Shown here: positions 10,332-21,818 of the stretch, in pieces
Position numbering within the stretch: position 1 is the stretch's first letter
How the letters are laid out: each line of letters begins with the position of its first letter
Source of the DNA: Actinernus sp. WN-2022
Taxonomy: Eukaryota; Cnidaria; Anthozoa; Actiniaria; Actinernidae
Length of the DNA stretch: 64,000 nt
Assembly: GCA_030867875.1 (NCBI GenBank)
Contig: JAOWCC010000237.1
Location: forward strand, 8,181,713-8,245,712
Direction: 5' to 3'
The notes under the pieces: model-generated
What the model was told of the DNA's origin: nothing
Seen by the model: only the letters and a program-made list of their open reading frames with translations
The model's database searches: none
Program-made: the position numbers and the translations under genes

Positions 10332-12922
10332 TTACGAGTTCATAACAAGGTCTTGGAATTTTTCTGGTGCTGAATTGATCCTGCTCGATCTGCGTGGTTG
10401 GACAGGTTCATAGTTCTCATGGGGTTTAGCGCATTTGTCAGTTGTGTCGGGCAGATCTTCGTCGTGCTCGTCAGGTGCAATTGCTGGAGGGGTCTCTCCA
10501 GTCTTTAGCAGATCTCGCCGATTTCTCCGGTACTGCTGTGGGTATCCGCTTCCTCTTTGACTTTTGCAGGAACCCACTGTTTCTTGTGGTATGGCCTTAT
10601 GCCTTCTTCAGGCTTTAGAGGCTCTAGAGATTTAGCTCCCTTGTTGTAGTAGTAAGCTTCCCGCTGTTAACAAGCCTGTAGATCTTCCTTAACTCCAGTA
10701 GCAATGCTGGGTTGAAGTAGATCTTTCTGTGTTGGTAGCTTTGTACGAGTTGCGCGGCTCATGAGTAGCTGTGATGGAGAATACTTCATGCCTGTTACTG
10801 GTGTATTCCGGTATCCTAATAGTGCTATATATGGGTCGTCCGCTTTCTTTAAAATCCGTTTAATGGTCTGGACGGCTTTCTCGCTCATTCCGTTTGACTG
10901 GGAATATGTGGGACTTGACGTTGTTAACGTGAACCCCCAGTCAGCTGCAAAACTCCTGAACTCTGCTGAATTGTAAGGCATGTTGTCTGATACAACTTTC
11001 TCAGGAATCCCATGCCTAGCAAAAATAGACTTCATGTGTGTTATCACAGTTCCTGCGGTCTTATCACGCATTAAACTGGTTTCGATAAACTTGGAATAGT
11101 AATCCACAACTACCAAATAGGACTTGCCTTTGTGTTCAAGAATGTCTGATCCAACCCTTTGCCAGGGACGATCCGGTATTTCGTGGGGTTTCATTGGGTC
11201 TTTCTGGTTCTTGTTTCTGTGCTTTAAGCATGTGTTGCATTTACTGATCTTTTCATAGATGTCGCGTGACATTCCCGGCCAGTAAATTATGGCTCTAGCG
11301 CGTGCCTTGCACTTCTCTATGCCTAAATGGCCCTCGTGTACTAAATTTAACATCGTTTCTCTCATCGTTTGAGGGATAATCAATGGCGATCCCTTAAAGA
11401 GTAGACCTTCGGTCTTACTCAGTTCGTCCTTAATGTTCCAGTAGGCCGTAATAATGGGCTTTATTTCCCGTTTGTGGTTAGGCCAACCGGCTGCAATTTG
11501 TCGTCTCAATTCCTGTAGTGTCACGTCACGCGCCGTTTCTCTTTTAAGTTCATCAAGTCTCTCCGGACTCGCTGGAATTTCTGTAACGAAACTGTGAACT
11601 CAAATCTCAATCTCCTCATGTAGACCTTGTTGATCATCTACATGTTCCGTAAGGTATGCTCTCGATAGTGTGTCTGCGATGAACATAAATTTCCCCGGTA
11701 CATAATGCACAGTCAATTGATACTTCTGTAGTCTTATCAGAAGACGTTGAATGCGCGGTGGTGCTCGAGATAATGGCTTAGCCATGATCGCCTCCAGAGG
11801 TTTGTGATCACTTTGAACGATTATCTCATTTCCGTATATAAACTGATGAAAACGCTCGCATGTAAACACTATGGCTAAGAGTTCCTTTTCTATTTGCGCA
11901 TAGTTTTTCTCTGCATCTGTTAGCGATGTCGAAGCATAAATCACAGGGTGTCCATCCTGGATGAGACAACCTCCAATTCCATTCTGTGAGGCGTCTGCTT
12001 GTATCGTTATCTCCTTGTCGATGTCAAAGTAGCGAAGAACAGGGCTGTTTGTTAATGCCCGCTTTACTTCATCTAACGACTGTTTGTGTTCATCATACCA
12101 AACCCATTGCGCGTCCTTTTTCAACAGTGACCGCAAAGGTGCAGTGATTTCCGACATATTCGGAATGTATTGTGACAAGTAATTAGCCATGCCAAGTAAA
12201 CGCTGGAGATCTTGTTTGTTCTCCGGTTACGGCATTTCAATGATTGCCTTTATCTTCTCTGGATCCGGCTTGAAACCGTCAGCTGTGACTGTTTCCCAGA
12301 TAGTGGACCTGTTGTACTCGTAGTTGTAATTTATCCCGATTGAACTTGATGTTGCGCTCCCATGCGCGGATCAACACACGTTCAAGCGCTTCGTCGTGCT
12401 CTGCCCTATCACTTCCGGCGATAATAATGTCGTCGTGCACTGCTAAAACTCCTGGGATATCACTGAAATTGTCGTCCACCATCTTCTGTGCCACGTCTGC
12501 TGCCACACAAATTCCGAAAAGGCATACGATTGAATTTATACCTCCCGAATGGCGTGTTGAAGGTGCACAAATACGATGATTCTTCGTCAAGTTTCTTGTG
12601 CCAATAGCAATTGCTCATGTCGATCACAGTAAACACTTGTTTTCCACTTAAGCTTGCTGGATAGTGTTTCCGTTGTTGGTGGCTTGTAATGCTCTCGCTT
12701 GACAGCTTGGTTTAGATCCTTTGGGTCTAAGCATAGTCTCAAAGTTCCATCTTTCTTTTCCACGATCACTATGCTGTTTATCCAGTCAGTTGCTTTGTCA
12801 ACTTTGCTGATAACGCCCATTTCCGTTAGGTTTTCCAGTGTTTCCTTAAGTTTAGGCATTAAAATAAGAGGGACTTTTCGTGGGGGATGAATTGTCGGTT
12901 GTGCGTCGTCGCGCAGCATTAG
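10332..12922 (-). pseudogene. Gypsy pol, RT-RNase H-integrase half
   Basis: Pieces: RT from the insertion site at 12922 (IHPPRKVPLILMPKL) to 12587; RT palm with CVAADVAQKM and the catalytic VHDD in place of the usual YVDD/YIDD (12590-12279); RNase H (12190-11600) with ITIQADASQNGIGG, SDHKPLEAI and ADTLSRAY; integrase (11524-10667) with HLGIEKCKARAR, CNTCLKHR and the DDE residues in GSDILEH, VSDNMPYN and SNGMSEKAV; and a C-terminal tail (10577-10332) with RRSSRINSAPE. A frameshift near 12588 and another before 12190 break it. Confidence 0.88.
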
Positions 12923-13267
12923 TAAGCTTACGAATCGACGACTTCTTTCGCGACGACGACGTCTCATCAGCGGAAATCCCTCTACGCATGCGCCACTGCG
13001 TGTTGCGCAAGATCAAACGTCGTCTCGTGGCCGGCGCGACTGCCAGAAGAGCGAGTTGAAGTCGTCTTCAGAGCTGCACGACGTAGGTTTGTTTTTGTTT
13101 GTTTCTTTGCCTTTCTATGTAGTTTTTCCTGAATATCTTTTGGATATAACTTATGAGTTAATCTAAGATGGATTGTTTTAATTTTCTCAAGTCTAAGTTT
13201 TCTTTTCTTCCACAGTTAGAGACATACATAGCTAGATATTCCCTGCTAGCAGAGGTTTAAGCTAGAT

Positions 13268-14759
13268 ATGGCAGACGATGAACCTTGTTCGTCTTCGATT
13301 TCTGCTGCAAGCACAAGGTGATCATAACTCTGGGCTATGTTGATATAAATGCCATTGTTTAGTCTAAAGAGACACCTATCTTTATTGAAGTGGACCCTAT
13401 TTTAACGAAACTTTTCTAACATGTCAAATGCAATGCATAAACGGACTGAAAATTTCAAGCGCACAATTAAGCTAATTTAATAATTTGTATTTTAATTGCT
13501 CCGTATTTTCATAACCGTGTATTAAGTGGTCTTCCTCAACTTACAGCATTTGTACCTGTGCAGGTGTAGTGTTTGCGTGGCTATTGTAAAATGAAGCAAG
13601 GACATATTTGAACAATGATCTGCAGTACAACCACTCTAATTATTGTTCTATATGTCAATAAACAAATCAGCTTCTGTCAGACTGGATTTTCAAACTTGAA
13701 CACATCATAATTAAGCCGTTTTCCTTGAATTTCTACACTTTCAGTTCCATGAAAATTCCGTTGATACTTAGACAAAAAATCGGTACTCTTTCTACATAAT
13801 TTTTTAGGGCCAATATGTAGGATTGATTCCAGCAAAAGAGTCGTGAGAATTTCTAAAACCTAATACTAATTCAATTTGTTGTTCATAACATGACGTCAGT
13901 GAATAAGAAACTGTTTATTTGTTATCCATCGTGCAAACTAATAAGAGCCAAGTCTATCTATATCAGGCTCATCTTTAAAATGGTGTGGAAGTACTCTATT
14001 TTTGTTAGACACTGGTTATTTAGGTGCTTTTCATTTTATTACAGGACTCCACAGATGAAATGGAGCCCAGAACATGATATCATGCTTGGAAGAGAAATGC
14101 TTTTGTTTGAGTTGTGGAAGTTCAAGGCTGGAAGCCGTGAAAGAGGACAGTGTCTGGATCAGATAGCAGAGAGTTTTAACCAGTTGAAAAAGCCATGCTT
14201 TTATGTGTCTCAGAAGTCAGTGAGAGACAGACTCAAAATACTAGAAAGAGATTTCAAAAAGGAGAGATTTGAGAAAAATGCTTCTGGGATTTCTCCAGAA
14301 AAGACAGAAATTGATGATATCATGGAAGACTACTTTGAACATAGGGAAGATCAGGAAAAGGAGTCGGAGAAAGCCTCTGTAGTATCTCGGGATAAAGCAG
14401 CCAAGGATAAGGCATCAGCAGAAGACATGAGAAACAAGGCAATGGAGCGCCTAGCAGAAACGAAGAAAAGAGCTGGTACTGATCCACCAAAAAAGAAAAG
14501 GAAACAGAGTGCAAACGAAACTCTTGAGTACTTGAGAGAGGCATCAGATAGAGAATGTGACCTGAAGAAAGAAGAACTTGACTTCAAAAAGAAACAGGAA
14601 GAAAATACAGCTGCTCAACAAACCATGATGCTTCAACAAATGAAGAATCAGCAAGAGCAATTTCAAGCCATGACTCAAATGTTCATGCAACAACAGCAAA
14701 CCCAAAGCCAGGCCCTGCTTGAACTTTTGAAAAGGGGAATTAATGTTGTACTTTACTAA
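13268..14759 (+). CDS. Harbinger Myb/SANT-like DNA-binding protein
   Basis: Two exons: 13268-13317 (MADDEPCSSSISAASTR) ending AG|GTGATC, and 14045-14759 after TTATTACAG. The join is in phase and gives 254 residues without a stop. The second exon opens MKWSPEHDIMLGREML and contains VSQKSVRDRL, the trihelix of the Myb/SANT-like proteins that recruit Harbinger nuclease to DNA and to the nucleus. A PPKKKRK stretch looks like a nuclear localisation signal, and the C-terminal half is a Gln/Met-rich coiled coil. The partner nuclease gene on the other strand is frameshifted, so this copy cannot act alone. Confidence 0.82.
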
Positions 14760-15202
14760 GTGATTGTGTGACAACATTTAACTAATTTGCATGCTATTGT
14801 ACATGTGGAGATTGGAAATGTTATGGTTGAAGTAGGATTTTTAAATGCCCTTGGAATTATTTTCTAAATCAAGGGCTTTTAAATAACTTTTTATACTGTA
14901 ACAAGTTGAGTTCTTGAAGTGCTGTTGGAGTTGATATTTGAAGGGTTCTGCGTAAGAATATCCCAAAAAAATAATTCAGAAATATGCAAGATTCTATTGC
15001 AACATTAATTCCAGTTTCATTTAGTTTAACCAGATAATACAAGAAAAGTACATTCTTTCTTCGAGCTCACTCACAGTTTGTTTACAATCTTCATGTTGTT
15101 TCATCATTGCTGTGATTCAGGCAAAAGATCAGTTCGAATTGGTTAAGTTATTGTTAAGGACCAATATGACGTTTAGAACATTTACGTTGTCATTCCTTTT
15201 TC

Positions 15203-15361
15203 AAGAAAATATCCATACCCCCCCCCCCCCCCCCAACAGAAGGGATTTGTTCTTTGACCCCCCTCCCCTCTGGATTTCTGAAATGGGCCTCCAAATTACT
15301 GTAAATTTGAGCAGATAGAACCCCCCTGGAATTTTCAGCCCCAGGGGGTGGATATTTTCTG
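15203..15361. repeat. Inverted repeat with poly(C) tract
   Basis: AGAAAATATCCA followed by 17 C (15218-15234) on the left is mirrored by the complement GGGGGTGGATATTTTCT on the right. It sits between the two Harbinger genes and may be a small foldback inserted into the transposon. Confidence 0.5.
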
Positions 15362-15388
15362 GAAATTTTCTGGAACTACACAATATGA

Positions 15389-16445
15389 TTAAATGAAATA
15401 TTCATCTAAAGCTGGTGGATTGATACCAAAGTACTCAGAACTAATAGATTGGTACAAAATAGTATGAGCATTTTGCATTAAGGCACAGCCGATGTACATT
15501 TTACCTACTGCACTTAAACCAATTTTAAGGTTCTTTTTAAAATCCAAAAATTTAAAATAGTTAATAATGTCACCAAAAACCCATTCAACAGAGGCGCGTG
15601 CGGCACTCATGGATGTATTGTAATCTTGTTGATCTTGTGTTAGAACTGCACCCCTATAAGGTCCTTGTAAGTGTGCACGCAGAGGGTATGCAGGGTCTCC
15701 ATATACACACATGGGTGTACCAGTAATAGGGGAATTGGAAAATCTTTGGAGGTCTTGTAAAAGACCCGATGAGGCTAGCATACCACTGTCATGGCGTCTC
15801 CCTTCTACTGGGCCATACAAATTACCAACCAGTCCATTGGGCAATGCTATGCATTGAAATTTTATGGAATGAACCCGTTTGTGTCCATTATAGAGAACTC
15901 TTTGATTTACACCTGGCCTACACACTGGCCGAACAGTTCCATCGATGAAACCCCAACAGTTTCCAATTGATGTACAGAATCAGCATATATCATAAGGTTT
16001 GCTGGGGAAAGCAGGTTATGATTATATCTTGTCAACAGGTGATGCCATCGATTGTAGATCCAGTAAATCATGTGATTTGTTATAATACACAGCCCTGGCA
16101 CAGGCCTTGCAAAGTGAAAAACCACATCACTATACCGGCAAGGATATGCAAATCTCTTGAGGTAGATACACAAAGCAGGAATTGCTTCAACTACGAAACC
16201 GTTGTAGGTGACAAACTCATCTGGTAATTGTAGTGCATCAGCAAGTTTGTATATATCATTTCTGTAGAAACGAAATTCGGCGTTACATTCAGCATTTGTT
16301 AACTCGTCTAGGTCTAATCTTTCATACTTCCAATAAGGAAAATTGTTTGACGTGTTAGCATCGTACAGCAAAACTCTCTGTCGTTGATAAATCCTTTTCT
16401 GTAAGCATATGCAATGCAAATTCTCGTCTCTCTTAAGTTTGGCAT
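15389..16445 (-). pseudogene. Harbinger transposase (DDE_Tnp_4, HARBI1-like)
   Basis: From an ATG at 16445 (MPNLRETRICIAYAYRKGF) the sequence is readable in three frames to a stop at 15389. The first frameshift is near 16380 and the second near 15970 (about one base lost). Catalytic residues are present: D in GFIDGTVRP, D in YGDPAYPL, and E in RASVEWVFGD. GPVEGRRHDSGML and WIYNRWH are also family hallmarks. Length without breaks would be about 350 residues, normal for the family. Inactive because of the two indels. Confidence 0.85.
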
Positions 16446-16658
16446 TTTGCTTCTAGTCTTTGTTTTCCGGGGAAAAAAATGGATTTCTTCCCTCAAACGC
16501 AGTACGTCTTCAAATTGGCGGGAAATGATGCCGCGCCAGTCGTCGTCCTGAAATCGTAAACAAATTTTGGCGCCAAATTGCTCACGACGCCGACCTAGGG
16601 CGTGACCTCACTAAAGGTCGTCGTTGTGCTGGAAGTCGTCGATTCGTAAGCTCCCTAG

Positions 16659-17910
16659 TATATGGTAGTCGCCGTCTACAAGTCCAAATCCTTCAAAAAC
16701 GTCCTTATATTGGTCTAGAATTTCCATGTCGTCTTTGTTCACTTCGTTTACATTCTTATTTACATTGATCAGTTCCAAATCGCGGCATGTTTGAAGACCA
16801 ATCAGTGGTTTTGCATTATCAACTTTAACAACGAAGAATTCAGCGTTAATCTTCTTGTTATCATGCTTGATTTCCATCTCGCATTTCCCTTTGAGAGGAA
16901 CTTTCATTCCACCATATGCGGTTAGTTTAATCTTTGTGTCTTCTAATCTTGGTTTCTGCGGCAGAGTGTTGAATACGTGCTCTGGAATGACATTGCATTG
17001 AGCTCCGGTGTCGACTTTCAAACGGATGTCTTGGTTTCCGACATTTAGAGTAACAAAGTTTTCATTGGCCTCCTTGCTTGTTGAACCTATTTCACCAAGA
17101 AATAACTCATCGATTGAGTCGTCGCTGTCGCTCTCTTGCTCTATGTCGTGTACTTGCTGTGTACTTGTTTTACACACGGATGCGTAATGGTTTTTGCCTT
17201 AACATTTATGGCATGTTTGGCCAAATGCTCTGCATTTTTCGGCTTCTGAGTGAAACCACAACGCCCACAAGTCGTCTTGTTCCCTTTCTGTCCCGACTCT
17301 TGGCGACTTGATTGTTTGAAATTGTTTCCTCCTTGTCTCTTTTTCTTGTTAATCGCTGCAGCTTCTAAGCTTGCGCCGTCCTTGAGAGTTTCAATCTGAG
17401 TCTTGCTTGTCTCGGCTGCTCTAACATTGTTAATAGCAACTTCGAGAGTCAACTCAGTGTTTCTTAATAGGCGTTCCCTTTTGCTATCGCTGTCTATTCC
17501 GCAGACGATCCTGTCTTTGATTAGACTGTCCTGTATAGTTCCAAAATCACATGTCTTGGCTTTCGTGCGAAGATCCGTCACAAACGCGTCGATTGACCGT
17601 CCGTTCTGCGTACAAGAGTTTAAAATGTACCGCTCGTACGTGACGTTGTTATTTGGCGAACAGTAGGCTTCAACTTATTGATGAGCGGCTCTAGCTTGTT
17701 CTGCTCCGCGTCTGTAAACGTGAACGTGTCGTACACTTCCAGTGCGTCTTCCCCTATCGTATGCAGGAATATCGCGCACTGTGTTTCCTCCGGTTTGGAT
17801 TCCGCCCCGCTTGCCTTTGCATAGAGGGTCCATCACTGTCTCCATTTGCTCCAGTTTTCGGCTACATTTCCTTCTATCTTCAGAGACGCCATTGGCTTCA
17901 TATGCTCCAT
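16659..17910 (-). pseudogene. Gypsy gag and protease half
   Basis: Gag starts at an ATG at 17910 (MEHMKPMASLKIEGN), 19 bases inside the 5' LTR boundary. It continues with frameshifts through LYAKASGAES and DLRTKAKTCDFGTIQ to a degraded zinc-knuckle region with CGRCG (17300-17200). The protease is in the next frame (17177-16659) with LKVDTGAQCNVIP and PLIGLQTC. The frame ends at the Harbinger junction and matches the phase of the RT half at 12922 once the insertion and one TAG copy are discounted. Confidence 0.82.
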
Positions 17911-17928
17911 TGTAGACTTCTGATACCA

Positions 17929-18119
17929 TGTAATGAACCGTGTATTTGAATGGAGAGCTGTGAAGGATGGTTTACAAAAGAGTGTATACACACTGAGACT
18001 AGTTGATCAATCTGTTTATTTTAAAGTAGCAAACCTTATGTATGATCATAATATGGGTGCAGCTAATCAAGTATTGATTACACGTCAATCGAATAGAACA
18101 ATAAGTCATTATCATTACA
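17929..18119 (-). repeat. Gypsy 5' LTR
   Basis: 191 bp, with TGTAAT at the start and ATTACA at the end on the minus strand. It matches the left LTR with about eight or nine differences by eye. The primer-binding site follows immediately. Outside both LTRs lie CTGTACCGCT (9995-10004) and CCGTACCGCT (18120-18129), a 9/10 direct repeat. Confidence 0.9.
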
Positions 18120-18222
18120 CCGTACCGCTCGAGTTCTCGTTCAGAGTAAAACAAAACCTCGTGTCCTTATGTAAAGTGAAATTAAAACTAAGTGAAATTA
18201 AAAACCGTAACGTAAGAACTAA

Positions 18223-18975
18223 TGCTGCGGTCAGACTCGCGCTAGGGCTTGGAGTTCAGCATGCTTGCTTATCAGATACTTGAGCTAATGCTAAAATTCG
18301 AAACAAGCATGTTACGGTCAGATTTAAAGATCAGCGCTTGCTAGTTTGGCGCGATTTTTCTGTACGCACATTTCCACTTTGCACATGTGTGCTGTGGCTG
18401 TAGACCGGACGAAATTACTTGAAGAGGTAGTGGAGAAGGTACCCTCTTCCTGACTTTGCCACATTGATGGGAAATTCAGCGAGGTACTTGGCGATGAATT
18501 ATTTGGGAATGGATGTTGAGAGTTGAAAGTGGTTGGCCCTGAATATTGCAGACAGCCATCTCATTCATCATAGCAGCTGGAACGAAAGGACTTGGGCTTC
18601 GAGACATTTCAAGACAGTATGGAGAAGTGGTAATGAATTGTTACAACTGTGCTCGTATTGCTGTTAGAAACCAGAGAATACAGTATTTTGAGATCACCGC
18701 TTGTCAATTTTTAGCCGTCAATGCAGCAACGCATTTTATAGCTTGTACAACGAAATCCAATTACTTTTATTTGCCTAGCGCAGCCCTAGCGTGGTACAGA
18801 CCAGGCTTGAGCTACGCTTCGGTCTCTTTGTAGTTATATTTACCTAGGCATCGGTTTGCAATTAAGCAGAAGCTGCCGTGCTTGGTCGGTCACATTCGCT
18901 AGCGTGCTAGGAATGTGCTAGGTAAACAGAAATGAGTCAAGCAAGCACGGTTCTAGCGCGAGTCTGACCGCAGCA
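18223..18975. mobile_element. MITE with TAA duplications
   Basis: The ends are inverse complements: TGCTGCGGTCAGACTCGCG from 18223, mirrored up to 18975. TAA flanks both sides (18220-18222, 18976-18978). The 753-bp interior has no transposase; a 95-residue plus-strand ORF (18546-18833) resembles nothing I know. The 3-bp TAA duplication suggests mobilisation by a PIF/Harbinger transposase, though the termini differ from the Harbinger at 12923. Confidence 0.8.
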
Positions 18976-20405
18976 TAAGTGACATCACAATGGCGCACGT
19001 GCTCTCTACGTGCTGCAAAGTTCACTGTTCACTAGATTTGACAGTAACATGTTGTCGAGCGAATATAGTAGCAATTGATTAGAATCTAAGCCATGTATTA
19101 AGGCCATCATATACCCATCTAATCAGCATCTCATATTATAAGAGCACGATTTGAATGAATGAAAGTATTCATCAAAGCTGAACGCAGAGTAACAAATGGA
19201 GCATAGACCAGTTCGCGGTAAATTCCGACATTTGTTAAGGGGTGCAAACATGGCGCGAAATACAGTGTTTGTATATTTACGAAGTTAATTACAAACTAAT
19301 TTACAAAACTTATTTACAAACAAACGGCGGCATTTTGTTCTGATTTTGTGTCGCAAGTTGAGGCTTCCATATTCATGCTAGTTCTAATATTTTTAAGTAT
19401 AGGTTTCCAGTAAAGGTTTGCAGAAGCAATGGGAGGATGCATTATAAGCGAGCTGCGAAGCTGCAAGGAGAGCATGAAGTTTCTTAGTATAGGCACGCAT
19501 ATGCGGGATCGATAGTTATATATGTGAGTCGAAATTGAGCTCGGGTTTCGCAAAGGGTCAAACTTTTTTATGCTATAAAAAAAACCTAAATTCCAATTCG
19601 GGCCTGGTTTATTCAATGGCCCTGTCTTGGGAAGGCCCCATTAACGGCTCCTTCTACGTCAATAAGAACGAACCATTTGGCATACGATTACGGAACGGCT
19701 GCGAAGGATAATGTGGGGTCTTGCAGAACCAGCGATCGCCAAAAAGCTATGCCCATAAATTTATTTCATTTATCAACCGAAAACTGTCAACCTCAACCTG
19801 CACTTTGTACCCTCCGTGCTTGCTAGCTATACGCTAGCTCACATGCTCACTTTCTCACGTGACCGGACATAAAGAAAAACACACAGAAAACACACAGAAA
19901 ACACACAGAAAACACACAGACAAATACACAGACATCCATGTACTTTCAAACTTGTAGCGATTATATGCTGGCTCGCCTTGCGGCTCGCCAGCAATAAGAG
20001 CGAGCTAGAAAATGTACTAAAACAGGTCCAAGAGCACTAAGATTGAAATATGATACTTAAAGACACTTGATAACACAAGACAAGTTCTTCAAAGTTCAAT
20101 ATTTTGTTTTCATTTTTTTCTGGGAAACAATGTCTGATATGGTAAAAGTGTAATCACACAGTGCAGATACAGAGCTTGGGGTGCCTGTGGTTTGACAGGT
20201 TTTTAATAAATTTCTTATCTTCAAATTAGGAATGAAAATTTACACATAATAAAACGTAAATTACATGGCTGCTTGGGGATGCAAAATGTACCTTGTCATG
20301 TTTGATCTGGCACTGTAATGTCCTGGTCTTCAATGTTTATAAAACATCTGCACTCATTCCAAAGCCAGATTTGCATATAGCTTTTAACTGACCCCATAAT
20401 GGAGG
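18976..20405. other. Intergenic with short microsatellite
   Basis: No coding region supported. Four copies of the 11-mer AAAACACACAG lie at 19876-19919, followed by degenerate copies. A GCTGGCTCGCCTTGCGGCTCGCCAGC palindrome near 19970 is the other visible structure. Confidence 0.5.
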
Positions 20406-20677
20406 AATAGTCCAGTTTCGTATTCGAAAATTACCGTTGAATGCAATGACTACAGACGCTGTATGCAGGGTTAGCCTCATTCTGAAGTGAAACATTCGTA
20501 ACTACCAGCGAGAAGGTGGGGTATGGTATTCACAACACTGTGCATTGTTGTAGTTTCACGTTTCGCACCTTCTCGCAGATTTAAGAATGTTTAACTCCAG
20601 AATGAGGCTAACCCTGCGTACATGCGTCTGTAGTCATTGCATTCAGCGGTAATTTTTGAATACGAAACTGGACTATT
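20406..20677. mobile_element. Foldback MITE, ~115-bp arms
   Basis: The 272-bp element starts AATAGTCCAGTTTCGTATTC and ends with its inverse complement. The arms match at most positions through CAGGGTTAGCCTCATTCTG and on to the centre. There is no coding capacity and no clear duplication at the ends. Confidence 0.8.
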
Positions 20678-21784
20678 GCAATGTTCTGATTCTGAAATGT
20701 CAAATACCCCACAAATATGGGGGGGGGGGGGGCATGTGCACAGGTTTGGAATCCACCAATGGGCTTTGGAACAAGTGCAAATCTGTTATAAACATCGACT
20801 CTCTTCGACCAATTCCACCCCCCTCCCCTCCCCGAAATTTCTTTGCTGGCAAATGAGTCACCCCCAGAAACTCAGTCAGATGCACCACAAATGCCTGGAG
20901 GAGGAAGTGGGCAGGTTTGGAATTGATAGAGACATACATGTAAATTCCATATCCCTGTGAAACCATTTGATATTCCTTGATTTACATGTACATATCTTAT
21001 GAACTTCTAAGAGACAACACGATGACAACAGTCTGTACCTCTCTCTTTCTGTTCTGGTTTCTGGCTTGGTTAGTCCCTCTAGCCGTCCTTTTGGCATAAG
21101 CCCTTACAGACTTCAACTAAGTCTTGTAGGCAGCTAATGATCATGAAGAGAAAGTTTAATGTTATAGTATATATACATACACAGGAATAAAGTCCTGTTC
21201 CTATTGATACAACAAATTAAGGTTAATTATGTGTGGCCAATCAAAACACTTGCTCTAGATCCCTTGTGCATAAACCGTGTGCTGTCATATTGGCCATTTC
21301 ACAAAAAGAGTATGAGAAACCAGTGAATCTTGTGCTTATTTCACGGTTTGTTTTCACCTGACACATGCCTGGAAACCCCCTAATTCAAGATTACTGAGAT
21401 ATGCCCACATCTTGTTGCAATTGTTGAAATATTTTCAGTAAATTCTGTAAAAATTGTGTTGTCAATGCAAGTTTATGTGCCTAATTGTGAAACTGGTTAA
21501 TTGACAGTTGAGAACAGACTAATCATATCGTATCTGGAAGACCCCAAAAGTGGATTGGGGGTGGGGGAGAGTGTAAAAACTTACCCTGGACGCTATATCA
21601 GGGTTGTCAGTAGAAATTGAAACAAGAGGCTACTTAGTGTTTCACAGGTGGTTACAAGATCGATAGGGTAGGTTAAAATATCGTAAATGGCCGAAAATTT
21701 GGGGAAACCGGTGGCTATTTTAACCTGACAGCTGGCAGAATTCGCTGGTTGCTGGCTTTTACCAACAACCATGCTATATATTGC

Positions 21785-21818
<34 letters not shown>

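Larger units (their letters stand above)
12923..16655. mobile_element. PIF/Harbinger DNA transposon inserted in gypsy pol
   Basis: The ends share AGCTTACGAATCGACGACTTC as a terminal inverted repeat (left from 12923, right ending 16655). Flanking TAG copies (12920-12922 and 16656-16658) are the 3-bp duplication expected for this superfamily (usually TWA). The element is 3,733 bp and carries the two standard genes in opposite orientation: a Myb/SANT-like DNA-binding protein (plus) and a DDE_Tnp_4 nuclease (minus). It interrupts the gypsy reading frame, so it is the younger insertion. Confidence 0.92.
10005..18119 (-). mobile_element. Ty3/gypsy LTR retrotransposon with nested insertion
   Basis: A minus-strand element bounded by direct LTRs (10005-10196 and 17929-18119). 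The primer-binding-site candidate TGGTATCAGAAG abuts the 5' LTR (17928 downward on the minus strand). A polypurine tract AAAAGAAGGGAGA abuts the 3' LTR (10209-10197). Gene order is gag, protease, RT, RNase H, integrase, which is Ty3/gypsy. A 3,733-bp Harbinger element (12923-16655) splits it just after the protease. Without that insertion the element is about 4.4 kb. Frameshifts in gag and RT show it is inactive. Confidence 0.9.

Noticed and set aside
14320..14777. Minus-strand ORFs of 74-78 residues
   Set aside because: Antisense of the Myb/SANT-like gene; low-complexity leucine/serine translations of its coiled coil.
18546..18833. 95-residue ORF inside the MITE as a gene
   Set aside because: No recognisable motif and lies inside a non-autonomous element.
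19876..19919. 11-bp tandem array as a CRISPR-like or regulatory array
   Set aside because: Repeats are contiguous with no spacers and only four copies; a plain microsatellite in eukaryotic DNA.
20876..21097. Minus-strand ORF of 73 residues
   Set aside because: No motif, no splice signals, and region is repeat-rich.
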